From positions 1,418,481-1,482,480 of the forward strand of contig NZ_VUOC01000002.1 of NCBI RefSeq assembly GCF_008386695.1: a DNA stretch of 64,000 nt, in the 5' to 3' direction. The position numbers were made by a program, and so were the translations under genes. The notes under the pieces were generated by a model, which was not told the origin of the DNA, did no database searches, and worked only from the letters and a program-made list of their open reading frames with translations. The DNA is from Chitinophaga agrisoli. Lineage in GTDB: Bacteria; Bacteroidota; Bacteroidia; Chitinophagales; Chitinophagaceae. Numbering within the stretch: the first letter of the stretch is position 1; each line of letters starts with the position of its first letter. Below, one piece after another: positions 33,665-43,900 of this stretch.

Positions 33665-34486
33665 ATGGATTACCTTTACCGGATGTCTATCCAGGCGGTA
33701 CAATATGACAAAGGGGCTTATGTAGGGCAAAAGGTGCAGGAGCGGCATTTTGGGCCTATCATTACCACGGAAACAGTGTTCCCGGAGGGTTTATCATCCG
33801 ACTGGCATTATCACAGCAATCCCCATTTTTCACATATCCTATCCGGCGGCAGCCGGGAAATTAGACCGGGTAGCGCGCAAGTGCAGGGAGCAGGCGCCGG
33901 GCTGTACTATTATCCCGGTATTGCGCACCAGAATGTGGATTACCGGCCAGGCACCCGCATTTTTAACATAGAGCTGGAACCGGCATTCTTTGATCAATAC
34001 GGCAGCCTTATACCAGGCGAGTCCCTGATGCTGGGCAATCACCGTCCTATTAATACCAGCGGCCTGTTGAAGATCTTAAAAGAGCATTATCTCCATGATA
34101 CCGAATCCGGGATAGCCATTGCGCAATTATGCCTGGGCCTGGTGCAGGATCATGCGCCCGCAGAGAAATTGTATCCAGAGTGGACGGAAAAGATCCGCGA
34201 GGTACTGAATGACCAGTGGGACGCGCCGTTGACACTGACACAACTGGCAGAACATTTATCACTGCACCCGGTTACCATCTCCCGTTACTTTACCCGCTAT
34301 TTTACCTGTACGCTGGGCGAATATCGCCGGCGTGTAAAAGTAGAGCGGGCCTTGCCTATGGTACGGGAAGGCCGTTTATCGCTTACTGAAATAGCTTATA
34401 GCTGTGGCTTTGCGGATCAGGCGCATTTTACCCGCACTTTTCAGCATATTACCGGTTTGTTGCCCAAACAGTATAAGCACCTCTGA
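33665..34486 (+). CDS. AraC family transcriptional regulator
   Basis: A 273-aa regulator. An N-terminal cupin domain (about residues 1-130) has SDWHYHSNPHFSHILSGG, whose His residues resemble the metal site of AraC-type cupins, and YYYPGIAHQNVDYRPGT. The C-terminal double helix-turn-helix (about 170-272) includes TLTQLAEHLSLHPVTISRYFTRYF and LTEIAYSCGFADQAHFTRTFQHITG. The frame is open from a TTG at 33647; the ATG at 33665 is chosen. The GNAT gene follows on the same strand after 99 bases, so it may be a target. Confidence 0.88.
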   Translation: MDYLYRMSIQAVQYDKGAYVGQKVQERHFGPIITTETVFPEGLSSDWHYHSNPHFSHILSGGSREIRPGSAQVQGAGAGLYYYPGIAHQNVDYRPGTRIFNIELEPAFFDQYGSLIPGESLMLGNHRPINTSGLLKILKEHYLHDTESGIAIAQLCLGLVQDHAPAEKLYPEWTEKIREVLNDQWDAPLTLTQLAEHLSLHPVTISRYFTRYFTCTLGEYRRRVKVERALPMVREGRLSLTEIAYSCGFADQAHFTRTFQHITGLLPKQYKHL

Positions 34487-34585
34487 CAGTCCCCCTCCTG
34501 AAAAGGCCGCTTATCTCCCATTAAAAAATTCCTCCAGGTTAAATCCATTCAATTCTGCGCCGGTATGCCCCGCTAATTTTGCCGT

Positions 34586-35071
34586 ATGCAAACTGCTACC
34601 ATACGGCTCATACAACCACAGGACGATCCCCAGCTGGCCATTATTATCCGGCAGGTGCTGACGGACTTTGGCGCCAATAAACCCGGTACCGCCTTCTTTG
34701 ACGCAGGCATCGATCACATGTATCGCAGTTTCTGCACTCCTTCCGCCGCCTATTGGGTGCTTACGCAGGATGAGCAGGTACTGGGCGGGGCAGGCATCTA
34801 CCCTACCCCTGGTTTGCCCGCAGGTTGCTGCGAGCTGGTAAAATTATACCTGCTGGCCGCTGCCAGGGGAAAAGGGCTGGGTAAACAGCTGCTGGAACAG
34901 TGTTGTATAAGCGCCGGGGAAATGGGCTTTACACAGCTGTACCTGGAAACGCTGCCAGAGCTGTATACCGCCATCCCCTTGTATGAAAAGATGGGTTTTG
35001 TTCACCTGTCTGCGCCGCTTGGGCAATCCGGCCATTATGGTTGTTCTGTTTGGATGATAAAGGATCTATAA
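34586..35071 (+). CDS. GNAT family N-acetyltransferase
   Basis: A 161-aa acetyltransferase. The acetyl-CoA loop is seen as LYLLAAARGKGLGKQLLEQC (R/Q-x-x-G-x-G/A type), followed by beta strand FTQLYLETLPELYTAIPLYEKMGF, the usual GNAT ending. Substrate cannot be predicted. The DUF885 gene starts 18 bases later, suggesting co-transcription. Confidence 0.9.
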   Translation: MQTATIRLIQPQDDPQLAIIIRQVLTDFGANKPGTAFFDAGIDHMYRSFCTPSAAYWVLTQDEQVLGGAGIYPTPGLPAGCCELVKLYLLAAARGKGLGKQLLEQCCISAGEMGFTQLYLETLPELYTAIPLYEKMGFVHLSAPLGQSGHYGCSVWMIKDL

Positions 35072-35089
35072 AGCAAAAAACTACACGAC

Positions 35090-36853
35090 ATGTACCTTAA
35101 GCGATGGATTGTGTGCGTCTTGTTATTATCAGCCGCCAGCACCAGTTTTAGTCAGGCCCGCAACGAGGCCCTTCAGCGGGTATTTGAAAATTATTATCAG
35201 CAGCGGCTGGCGCTGTCACCGCTGGACGCCACTTTTAGCGGCGATCACCGGTATGATGATCAGTTACCGGCGGAGGGCGCCGCCAATACCGCCACCATGG
35301 CGCAGTTTTACCGGCGCTACCAGGATTCGCTGCGTTTATTCCAGCGGGAAAGCCTGGATATGACAGACCGCATCTCCTACGATGTGCTGCAGGCGCAGCT
35401 GCAAACCGGGCTGGATGCGGCAAAGCTGCACCTGGAGTACCTGCCCATTAACCAGTTTATCTCCACCCCCGCCCTGCTGGGCATGCTGGGCTCCGGCGCC
35501 TCCGCCCAGCCGTTTAATACCGTGCATGATTATGATAACTGGTTTAAACGGGCACAGGCCGCCGTACGCTGGATAGATACCGCCATTGCCAATTTTAACC
35601 AGGGTAAGGCCGCCGGGGTTGTGCTACCCAAGGCACTAGTGATAAAACTGATCCCGCAAATGGCGGCCCTGGCCAAAAATGACAGCAGCAACCTGTTCTA
35701 CCAGCCGTTAGGGAAGATGCCGGCCTCCTTTACGACTACGGAACGGGCGCATATTACGCAGGGTTACCGGGAGGTCATAGGCGGGCAGCTGTTGCCGGCT
35801 TTTGACAAGCTGACCAAATATCTGCAACAGCAATACCTGCCAGCCGCCACTACCGCCTCCGGTTTGTATGCCCTGCCTGGCGGCAAGGAGATGTATGCCT
35901 ATTGGGTGCATTATTATACCACTACCGACGAGACCCCGGAAGAGATCTACCAAACAGGCCTGCGGGAAGTAGCCCGTATTACCGGGGAGATGGAAGCGCT
36001 GAAAAAGCAGGTAGGTTTTAAGGGCAACCTGCAACAATTTTTCCACTACCTGCAAACGGACAAAAAATTTATGCCTTTTACCACCCCGGAGCAGGTGCTG
36101 AACGCCTACCGCCAGATCTACAAAAAGATCATGCCGCACCTGCCGGAATTGTTTGACGTTCGCCCTAAGGCAGGCTTTGAGATCCGCCGTTTTGAAGCCT
36201 TCCGGGAGGCCTCACAGGCCGGCCCCGCCTATACCATTGGCTCTATTGACGGCAAACGGCCCGGGGTGCTGTATGTACCCGTACCGGACGCCCGCAAGGT
36301 GAATGTTACTTTTTATGGCCTGGAAGCCACTTTTATGCACGAGGCCATCCCCGGGCATCATTACCAGATATCCCTGCAGCAGGAGAACACGGCGCTACCT
36401 ACCTTCCGCCGGCAACCAGCCTTTAATGTATTCCTGGAGGGCTGGGCCCTGTATGTGGAGACGCTGGGCAAACAGCTGGGCTGTTATACGGACCCCTACC
36501 AGCAGATGGGGGCGGTTAATATGGAAATACACCGGGCCATACGGCTGGTGCTGGATGTAGCCCTCCATACCGGTAAAATGACGCGGGAACAGGCTATTGA
36601 TTATATGATGCAGCATGAAGCAGTGAGCGAATCCATTGCAGTGGCAGAAGTGGAGCGTTATATGGCAGCCCCGGGACAGGCGCTTTCCTATAAAATGGGG
36701 TCTTTGAAGATCCTGGCGCTGCGGGATAAATACCAGCGGTTACTGGGAGCAAAATTCAGTTTGCGTAAGTTCCACCATGCGCTATTAACGCAGGGGGATA
36801 TGCCACTGACAGTATTGGAAAGCTATCTTGACAAGTGGGCTGCCACATTGTAA
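35090..36853 (+). CDS. DUF885 family putative zinc-dependent peptidase
   Basis: A 587-aa secreted protein: signal peptide at about residues 1-22 (ending STSFSQ), then the DUF885 fold. The HExxPGHH-type motif HEAIPGHH (residues 417-424) supplies two His and one Glu, and a downstream GWALYVE could give the further ligand, as in M3-like or carboxypeptidase-like metalloproteases. Length fits the family (about 570-610). It follows the GNAT gene closely. Substrate unknown. Confidence 0.88.
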   Translation: MYLKRWIVCVLLLSAASTSFSQARNEALQRVFENYYQQRLALSPLDATFSGDHRYDDQLPAEGAANTATMAQFYRRYQDSLRLFQRESLDMTDRISYDVLQAQLQTGLDAAKLHLEYLPINQFISTPALLGMLGSGASAQPFNTVHDYDNWFKRAQAAVRWIDTAIANFNQGKAAGVVLPKALVIKLIPQMAALAKNDSSNLFYQPLGKMPASFTTTERAHITQGYREVIGGQLLPAFDKLTKYLQQQYLPAATTASGLYALPGGKEMYAYWVHYYTTTDETPEEIYQTGLREVARITGEMEALKKQVGFKGNLQQFFHYLQTDKKFMPFTTPEQVLNAYRQIYKKIMPHLPELFDVRPKAGFEIRRFEAFREASQAGPAYTIGSIDGKRPGVLYVPVPDARKVNVTFYGLEATFMHEAIPGHHYQISLQQENTALPTFRRQPAFNVFLEGWALYVETLGKQLGCYTDPYQQMGAVNMEIHRAIRLVLDVALHTGKMTREQAIDYMMQHEAVSESIAVAEVERYMAAPGQALSYKMGSLKILALRDKYQRLLGAKFSLRKFHHALLTQGDMPLTVLESYLDKWAATL

Positions 36854-36894
36854 CTGCCAGTTTGTAATGGTACTGTATTTGCTGCTGAACTGGT

Positions 36895-37125
36895 ATGAAA
36901 ACACGTAAACTAACAGTACCCTATAAGGGAGAAGCGTACGATGTGGACATAGCCATCGTACACAAAAAAGCGGCAGAGTGTAGAATTACCGCCTGCGTAG
37001 CCGGACAGGAGATACTTTTTGTATCCAATAACAAAAACTGCAAGCACGCGGTATACCGTGAGAATATTATAGCAGAGGGTTTGATGGATGAGATAGGGAA
37101 ACGCATTTGCGAGGAATGCCTGTAA
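36895..37125 (+). CDS. small hypothetical protein
   Basis: A 76-aa soluble protein (MKTRKLTVPYKGEAYDVD...) with four Cys residues, two of them in the C-terminal phrase RICEECL. I do not recognise a family. It follows the DUF885 gene by 41 bases and converges with the 207-aa gene, leaving 5 bases between stops. Codon use looks like its neighbours, which favours a real gene. Confidence 0.55.
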   Translation: MKTRKLTVPYKGEAYDVDIAIVHKKAAECRITACVAGQEILFVSNNKNCKHAVYRENIIAEGLMDEIGKRICEECL

Positions 37126-37130
37126 GGTGT

Positions 37131-37754
37131 TTATACCGCCGGTTTAGGCATTCTCCTGATCTCATCCTTCAGCCATTTTGCAGCCTGGTCTTCCAGGGGC
37201 CGGCTGGATTGCCCCTGTATTAACCGTAAGCCCCATTTCCTGCCCGCCAGCTCAAACAAAGGCTTATCCTCCGTAATAGTCCACAACACATGGGGCTTAT
37301 GACAAATGAGGAAACGGCAATCCCAGGTAAGGTAAAAAGGCTGTAAACGGCCGTTATACATGTTATGCGGGTTAGTTCCCCCTTCCTCCTGCGGCTCATC
37401 CTCCTTTTTCTGCAGCGGTTCTCCAAAAACCCAGAACCAGATGTTCTGCAGTTGATGAATGTATTCCACATACCGTACTTTTTCATAACCGGTGAACTGT
37501 AGTATCCAACGGTTGTTGTTACCGGCTTTAAGGAAAACGGGCATGCCATTATGGCCTTTTGTCCAGTTATTGAAATCGCCACCGCGCACCAGGTTAAAAC
37601 CCAGTTTGGTGAGCCGGTTGGCTTGTATACGAAGGGGCTCTAATTGCAGGCACAAATGAGGCAGTATGGGGTAGTGATGCTCCGTTACTTTTACCACTTC
37701 CCGTCCCAGGGCAAAGTAGTTACCCAACCTGGCCTCCTCTAATTCCACTGGCAT
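37131..37754 (-). CDS. hypothetical protein, Bacteroidota LRIGN-type opening
   Basis: A 207-aa soluble protein. Its opening, ARLGNYFALGREVVKVTE followed by LEPLRIQANRLTKLGFNL, resembles from memory a common Bacteroidota hypothetical family (LRIGN-x-V ... PIPLTEEWLLKFGF), often found in phage-like or accessory regions. The middle (YVEYIHQLQNIWFWVFGE) is that family's xxxHxLQNLYF-type motif. An acidic linker follows, then an unrecognised 80-residue C-terminus. Function unknown. Confidence 0.65.
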   Translation of the reverse strand: MPVELEEARLGNYFALGREVVKVTEHHYPILPHLCLQLEPLRIQANRLTKLGFNLVRGGDFNNWTKGHNGMPVFLKAGNNNRWILQFTGYEKVRYVEYIHQLQNIWFWVFGEPLQKKEDEPQEEGGTNPHNMYNGRLQPFYLTWDCRFLICHKPHVLWTITEDKPLFELAGRKWGLRLIQGQSSRPLEDQAAKWLKDEIRRMPKPAV

Positions 37755-37920
37755 AAACTACAGGTTAATTTTCTCCGTAAAACTAATATTTTTAGCAAAA
37801 CAAAGAAAAACCGTTTGATCTATGGCATCCCGTGTTTACAAAAAGGTAATATAGTTATGCAGATATAGATATGAATTTCTTTTATATTGTAGTTTCATCC
37901 CAACCTAATCTGATCATTTT

Positions 37921-38592
37921 ATGAAAACTTACCAGGAACATTTTGAGGAGAGCTGTGCGTTGCGTGACAGCTATTGGCAAGCTGCGGGAGCGGTGGACGC
38001 GGACGTAATGGCCCCCGTAATAAACCCTGCGTTCATGGGCGGCCCCGCCTGGCCATCCCTGCGGCAGGCTTACCTGACCATACGCCGGCCAGAGACGACC
38101 ATTATGGCCAGCGACGGTTTAAGTGATCCTTATGAGGATATGGACAGCAACCCTGACAATGCGGAGTACAATGGCTTTGGACTGGAAGTCTATGTGGTAG
38201 CCGAAAAAGTGACCGGCAGTATACAGGGTACCTGGGAGCTGCAGCTGTTAATGCAGGCGGCAGAGATCCTGGCGCGGCAAGGTAATGTGGTAAGCCTGCT
38301 GGATGAGCTGACCTACATCACCACAGAATTTTACAATGTAGATGTACCAAAGGAGTTTGTAAACAGCGAGGGCCGTATAGGCGCTATCTTTGGGCTGCCG
38401 GATGAGCAACTGCCCGGCATGCTGGAACTTTCGCTGGAGCCGGTAAAGATGGTGAATGTAAAGTTGCTTACCCTGGCAGAGCTGAACTATATTGTTGAGC
38501 ATGGAGAGGCCGGCCGCATGAAGGTAGCGGAGCTGCTGATCCAACAAGGTAATGCCACCTTATCTTCCCTGAGCAGGCCATCTGTAATATAA
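37921..38592 (+). CDS. hypothetical protein, weak suppressor-of-fused-like similarity
   Basis: A 223-aa acidic soluble protein. The stretch ASDGLSDPYEDM, then GFGLEVYVVAEKV and a late LELSLEPVKMVNVKLLTLAELNYI, recalls SUFU-type domains (often immunity or regulatory proteins in bacteria), but the match is loose and by eye. No signal peptide or membrane segment. It lies beside the 207-aa gene (divergent, 166-base gap). Not assigned. Confidence 0.6.
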   Translation: MKTYQEHFEESCALRDSYWQAAGAVDADVMAPVINPAFMGGPAWPSLRQAYLTIRRPETTIMASDGLSDPYEDMDSNPDNAEYNGFGLEVYVVAEKVTGSIQGTWELQLLMQAAEILARQGNVVSLLDELTYITTEFYNVDVPKEFVNSEGRIGAIFGLPDEQLPGMLELSLEPVKMVNVKLLTLAELNYIVEHGEAGRMKVAELLIQQGNATLSSLSRPSVI

Positions 38593-38600
38593 TTACCCGT

Positions 38601-39416
38601 TTACCTGGAGCGCACGCCGTAATAGCCGTTCATAAGCATATCAAAAACAGCGGCCGGCAGCATACATTTGAGCGTAGGTATCATGGTCTGGGCCAGCCGG
38701 CCGGAGAAGTAGCGGTGCGCCGGGTTACGGCTTTCCACGATGCCGCAGAGCTTTCTGGCCAGCCCTTCCGGGCCGGGCGCCGCGTACTTATCCTTTTTTG
38801 CTTTGGATACCGCATTCTCGTAATCGCGCTGCAGCCCCGGATCATCCAGCACAAAACCCGTTTTGCTGTCGTTATGGGCAAAGCCTGATTTAAGATCGCC
38901 GGGGTTAATGACCACTACTTTTACGCCGGTAGCGCGCAGTTCCATACGGAGGGTATCTGAATACCCTTCTATAGCGTATTTAGAGGCGCTGTACATGCTT
39001 TGATAGGGCCAGCCGGATAAACCCGCCAGGGAGCTGATATTTACGATAAGCCCCTGCTTTTTGCCGATCATACCGGGTAATACGGCGCTGCACATACGAA
39101 CAACGCCAAAGAAGTTCACTTCAAACTGTTTTTTTGCCGCAGCTACCGGCATGGTATAGGCAGGGCCTGCGCTGTAATTGCCCGCATTGTTCACCAGCAC
39201 GTCCAGTTTACCTTGTGCTGTAATGATCTTTTCTATTGCGTTACTTACTGAGGCATCGTCTGTCACATCCAATTGAATAGGGCGGAAGGGTACTGTGCTT
39301 ATACGTTTCAGATCGCGCGTAGAACCGTAAACAATATGGCCTTTGAGGTGTAATGCAGTGGCACAGGCAAAACCGATACCGGATGATGCGCCTGTAACCA
39401 GGATCACTTTCTTCAT
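38601..39416 (-). CDS. SDR family oxidoreductase
   Basis: A 271-aa short-chain dehydrogenase with TGASSGIG at residues 7-14, NNAG at about 75-78, the Ser in NISSLAG and Tyr/Lys in YSASKYA. The C-terminal extension (RYFSGRLAQTMIPTLKCMLP) is typical of the retinol-dehydrogenase-like bacterial group that ends with a membrane-associating helix. A 15-bp direct repeat lies just upstream of its start. Substrate unknown. Confidence 0.9.
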   Translation of the reverse strand: MKKVILVTGASSGIGFACATALHLKGHIVYGSTRDLKRISTVPFRPIQLDVTDDASVSNAIEKIITAQGKLDVLVNNAGNYSAGPAYTMPVAAAKKQFEVNFFGVVRMCSAVLPGMIGKKQGLIVNISSLAGLSGWPYQSMYSASKYAIEGYSDTLRMELRATGVKVVVINPGDLKSGFAHNDSKTGFVLDDPGLQRDYENAVSKAKKDKYAAPGPEGLARKLCGIVESRNPAHRYFSGRLAQTMIPTLKCMLPAAVFDMLMNGYYGVRSR

Positions 39417-39420
39417 TTAC

Positions 39421-39453
39421 TGATGCAATTAATTTTTCTGATGCAATTAATTT
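39421..39453. repeat. 15-bp direct repeat TGATGCAATTAATTT
   Basis: Two exact copies (39421-39435 and 39439-39453) with an 18-base period, four bases upstream of the SDR start codon. They probably mark an operator overlapping the promoter or ribosome-loading region. Confidence 0.65.
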
Positions 39454-39620
39454 GATACAGTAAAGCTAAAGGCAATTGAGCAGTCACAACATCACCAAAC
39501 CCGGGTACCCCGGGAAAAAGGAAACCGGCATGCGCCAGGCCAATAAGCGCATACCGGATATTTTCAATAAACGACGGGTTTCCAGCAAGTGTGAGAGTCG
39601 GGGTTATTACACAATGGTTT

Positions 39621-39668
39621 GTTCTTCTGTTCTATGTCTGTTAGTCTATTGTTCTACTGTTCTATATG
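39621..39668. repeat. GTTCTAYTGTTCTAT word array
   Basis: Variants of GTTCT-n-TGTTCTA and TCTGTTAG repeat five to six times between the SDR gene and the ThDP-domain gene. It resembles the other intergenic word arrays in style but uses its own word, and I see no second arm. Confidence 0.5.
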
Positions 39669-39679
39669 GATAATATATT

Positions 39680-40219
39680 CTATAACACGGCCTCTACCAG
39701 GAAAGCGCCTTTCCTGCCAATGGCCTTACTGAAATGCTGATTAAAATCTTCCAGGGTGGCTACACAGCTAGCCTCCAATCCTATTTCCGCGGCAATTGTT
39801 TGCCAGTGCCAGCGCTGCCTCACTGCTTCCGCAGCGTGTGAATACATGACCATGGTAATATCCAGGTTGCCGCGTGCGATGATCCTTAATGCCAGCAGAT
39901 TATCCATAGCGCTGCCCCCAGCGGCCAGGCACAAGACCTTTCTGCCAGGGCTTGCAATGGCCACGCCCAGGCTAATGCTGAGCATACTGCTCTCCGGCCC
40001 TGCCGCCTGCCACAGATAATCATGGAAGCGGCCGTCGTGGGCCAGGTTTGGATAAGGCCAATGAGCGGACAAGGATTCATCACAGATGATCGTATTCTCC
40101 GGCAGGTGCCGGGCTGCGATCCGTATAATATTTTCAGGGGTCAATGGACCATCCTGGGGCGCCGCCTGCAAGGATTGGGTTAGCCCAGGCGTGCTTTTAA
40201 TAACTTCCCTCCCCGTCAT
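39680..40219 (-). CDS. stand-alone ThDP-enzyme C-terminal domain, degenerate
   Basis: A 179-aa protein that matches only the C-terminal cofactor domain of acetolactate synthase/benzoylformate decarboxylase enzymes, which are about 550 aa. LPENTIICDESLSAH and SISLGVAIASPGRKVLCL are recognisable. The metal/ThDP motif, normally GDG-(24-28 residues)-NN, reads AGGSAMDNLLALRIIARGN and then MYSH, so the GD and NN residues are lost. No N-terminal part is encoded nearby. A good -7 box lies 33 bases upstream and the frame is intact, so it is probably an expressed non-catalytic relic. Confidence 0.75.
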   Translation of the reverse strand: MTGREVIKSTPGLTQSLQAAPQDGPLTPENIIRIAARHLPENTIICDESLSAHWPYPNLAHDGRFHDYLWQAAGPESSMLSISLGVAIASPGRKVLCLAAGGSAMDNLLALRIIARGNLDITMVMYSHAAEAVRQRWHWQTIAAEIGLEASCVATLEDFNQHFSKAIGRKGAFLVEAVL

Positions 40220-40251
40220 GTATAGCCTATCTTTTGATTTAATAACAGGGG

Positions 40252-40259
40252 CAAAAATA
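40252..40259 (-). promoter_or_regulatory. -7 box for the ThDP-domain gene
   Basis: The minus strand reads TATTTTTG, a match to TAnnTTTG, ending 33 bases before the ATG at 40219. Confidence 0.5.
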
Positions 40260-40316
40260 ATTTGCCGGAGGAAGCTATCCTATCACCAAAAGCGGTGATC
40301 AGATACCAATACGGGG

Positions 40317-40961
40317 TTATACAATACGCTGGTTAATGGCCAGCGCCACCGTTTCGGTAAGCGAGCCTACGCCCAGCTTTTCGTAGATGTGTTTCATGTG
40401 GCTGCGTACTGTCTCGTAACTGATATTGAGATCGCCGGCAATCATTTTATAACTCTGGCCATTGACCAGGCAGGCGATGATCTCTTTTTCGCGGGGTGTA
40501 AGCTTATAATCCACCACTTTATCTTCCGTTTTAGATGCATTCTGCTGCAGCACGCGGAATACTTTACGCGCAATACCGGGGCTCATGGGCGCACCGCCAG
40601 CCAGTACATCCTTGATGGAATCGATCAGCGTGGTATTGATCTGGCCTTTGATCACGTAACCGGAAGCGCCGGCGATGATAGATTCATAGATACGCTCTTC
40701 GTCTTCAAAAACGGTCTGCATCAGGATCTGCACGGCGGGCACTTCTTTTTTGAGGCTTTTTACTGCTTCAATACCGTTAACGCCGGGCATTTCAATATCC
40801 ATTAACACTACATCCGGCTGGCATTGCAGCACATCTTCGACACAGTTTTGCGCGTTTTCAAAAACGCCTACCAGTTCAAACAAAGGATCTGTGCCCAGCA
40901 GTAAGGCAATACTGTTCCGGATACTACTGCTGTCGTCAAACATCGCTACTCTTACTTTCAT
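40317..40961 (-). CDS. NarL/FixJ-type response regulator
   Basis: A 214-aa response regulator: receiver with DD at residues 9-10, phospho-acceptor Asp55 in LMDIEMPGVNG, and a late Lys in the VIKGQ motif; LuxR-type helix-turn-helix at about 147-205 (LTPREKEIIACLVNGQSYKMIAGDLNIS, TVRSHMKHIYEKLGV). It starts 9 bases after the propeller kinase gene, so kinase and regulator are one operon. Confidence 0.95.
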   Translation of the reverse strand: MKVRVAMFDDSSSIRNSIALLLGTDPLFELVGVFENAQNCVEDVLQCQPDVVLMDIEMPGVNGIEAVKSLKKEVPAVQILMQTVFEDEERIYESIIAGASGYVIKGQINTTLIDSIKDVLAGGAPMSPGIARKVFRVLQQNASKTEDKVVDYKLTPREKEIIACLVNGQSYKMIAGDLNISYETVRSHMKHIYEKLGVGSLTETVALAINQRIV

Positions 40962-40970
40962 ACTTTACGT

Positions 40971-43900
40971 TTAAATATTAAATATTAACCGGATGGCGCA
41001 TCCCGCTCCGGGCGCGCTGTTTATATCCAGCCGGGCATTCAGTTCGTCTGCCCTGTGTTTTAAGTTAACCAATCCGTTCCCCGACAAGGATTCCAGGCGG
41101 CGCTCCGGCGCTGACGCCGGGTCAAAGCCCGCTCCGTCATCCTTTACTTCCATCTCGATGACATTATGCTGGCGCAGCCTGATAGCGACGTCCAGGTTGC
41201 GGCAATTGGCATGTTTGATGGCGTTATTAATGGTTTCTTTGAGTATGAGGTAAAAATTCTTGCGCACTACCATGGCCAGGCTTGTTTGGGCCAGCTTCTG
41301 ATCCGCCTCCAGGGAAAAACATATACGTTTGGCGTCGCATAAAGGTTGCGCGTAGGCCCTGATCCTTTCCACAATACTGGTAAAATTATCATTGCGGGGA
41401 TTAATCGCCCATACGATATCCGCCATTTCCTGGATCATACCGGTAGAGGATTCCCCTATGGCCAGCAGCACTTTTTTCAGATCGTCCGGTTTATTTTCTT
41501 CGTGATAGATCTTGGCTACTTCGCTGTAAATGCTGATGCTGCTAAGGGTAGCGCCCACATGATCATGCAGGTCCTGGGCAATCCGGTTCCGCATGGCCTG
41601 GCGTTTAAGCATTTCCTTGATGCGGTATTGATAGAACAGGTATCCCAGCGAGAACACAAACAGGAATACGAGCAGGTAAAACCACGTGGTACTCCAGAAA
41701 GGCGGCAGTATTACAATGGCCAGGGTTTCGAAATGCTGCACCTTACTGCCCCGCCAGTTGCTGGCCTTTACTTTAAAACGGTATTTGCCGGGCTCCAGGT
41801 TGGAGTAGCTGGCCACATTCTGTTTGCCGGCGGCTACCCAGCCTTTATCATACCCTTCCAGCATATAGGCATAGTTGAGATTATCCCCGCTGTATTCCGG
41901 CGCTGCATACTCTATGGAAAAATAGTTCTGGAAATGGTTAAGCGTGATCTCCTTCTTCTGCAGCAGCTGGTTATTGGATTTGTCAAAGATCCTGAAGTCT
42001 GTGAAATATACTTTGGGCTCATTCCAGATTCCGGCTACTTTATCCGGGCTGAAACTGAGGTAAAAATTCTCTCCGCCCGCATACAGCGTGTGATCCTTAT
42101 CCTTGTATATGTAGCCCATGATGCCGCCATTGGTCTGGAGGCTGGGCAGATCATAACAGCTATATGTTTTGGTAGCAGTATCATATTTATGCAGGTGACC
42201 GTTGCAGATCATCCAGATATTGCCCTGTTTATCCGATTGCAGGCCTTCTGTAAGGTTGCTGGATTCCGCGATATGCATGAAGCTGCGGGCAGAGGGCTGG
42301 TAGTAGTTTAAACCGCCGCCATAGGTGCTGATCCAGAAATTGCCCCTGCCATCCTGCTGAATATCATATACATCGTTATTGCTGATAGAGGCATTGTTGC
42401 CCGTATCATAGGTGTGATATTGTATAGGGGTAAGGTCCTGTGGCTGCCATTCTCCCAGGCCGGATTTGTTGGTAGCCAGCCAGAGGGCGCCGCGGGTATC
42501 GCGGTAGAATTTCCGGATCATATTATCCCGGATATTGAAATGCCGTACGATGTTCCGGGTAGTATCCACGCGGGACACCCATTTTTTGTCTACCAGGTCA
42601 TAATACGCGAAATACCTTCCGTAAGGCAATACCAGTAGTACCGGGTGCTGCGCGATGGTATCCCGTACTACAGATACAATGCGGGAACCGGTAAGATGGC
42701 GCATAAGCGGATCATTTTCCGTATTGGGCAGCAGCGCTACGGTATTGGTACGCTCATCATACCTAAACAGGGAATAATCCGTGCCTATATAGAAGCTGCC
42801 ATCCACATCCTTATAGAATTTAGTGACGGATAATTCCTGGCCTTTATAAATGATCTTACGATGCTCATATGCGGCGCCATCGCGGCGTTGCACATAAATA
42901 CCATCGCTGGTGCCTATCCATAGTGTATGATCTTCATCCTTATAGAAATCGTATACATACACGTCTACATCCTTACTGGTTTTAGGGAAGACATGCTGTT
43001 CAAAAGGCGCAAACAGGGGGTTCAGGTAGCTGACGCCCAGGTTAGTGCCTATCCATACGATACCGCGGCTGTCTATATATACATCATTCACATGGTCATT
43101 GACCAGGGATCCATCTGCCGATGCACTATGCACGTAGTGATAAAGGGTATCCCTGTTCCTGTCGTACACGGTAACGCCCTGGTCTTTACCCGCCATCCAG
43201 ATACTGCCTGTCCTGTCTTCCGCGAATGCAGCTATTTCGTCTGATGGATAGGCTTTCTCTGCCGCTGCACCGGCGGGCTGGCGATATACGGTATTGCTCC
43301 AGGAGCTAAACCAGTAGTTCTGTTTGCTGTCTTTAAAAATGGCCGGGATAGCCAGATGGGGCAATCCGGCATAAGCGCCCTGGTAACGCTGATCTTCCCG
43401 TGACCGGAGAGTACGGGTATTGATCTTTAGCAAACCACCTTCTGCCCGGCCTGCCAGCAGCGTATCGCCGCTATCCATAAGGAGGGAGAGGATGCAGCAG
43501 GATGTATGCTGCTGTACGGGCATATCGAATTTTTCTGTCTTTTTATTGAACCGTATGGGATTGCTGCCGGTGGTGGCCAGCCAGAGGTTACCCAGGTGAT
43601 CTTCTGCGATCTTATTCACCCCTTCGCCCGGGAAATTGGCGGAATCACGGGCATTGTAGACGTATTGTTTGAATTGCTGTGCTGCGGGCAGGTTGTAGTT
43701 ATAGCGGATGAGGCCCGCATCTTCTGTGGCGATCCATATAATGCCGTCCTTATCTTCATAGAGGTCGTTAATGGTATTGCCTGCAATACCCGGCTTTTTG
43801 TTATAAGGCTCATTCTTAAAAACGGTAAAATAGCGGCCGTCATAGCGATTCAGGCCATCTTCCGTGCCAAACCACAAAAAGCCGCGCTTATCTTCCAATA

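Noticed and set aside
41346-42311. 321-codon open frame on the plus strand
   Set aside because: Antisense to the propeller kinase, including its conserved HisKA_3 and Y_Y_Y domains.
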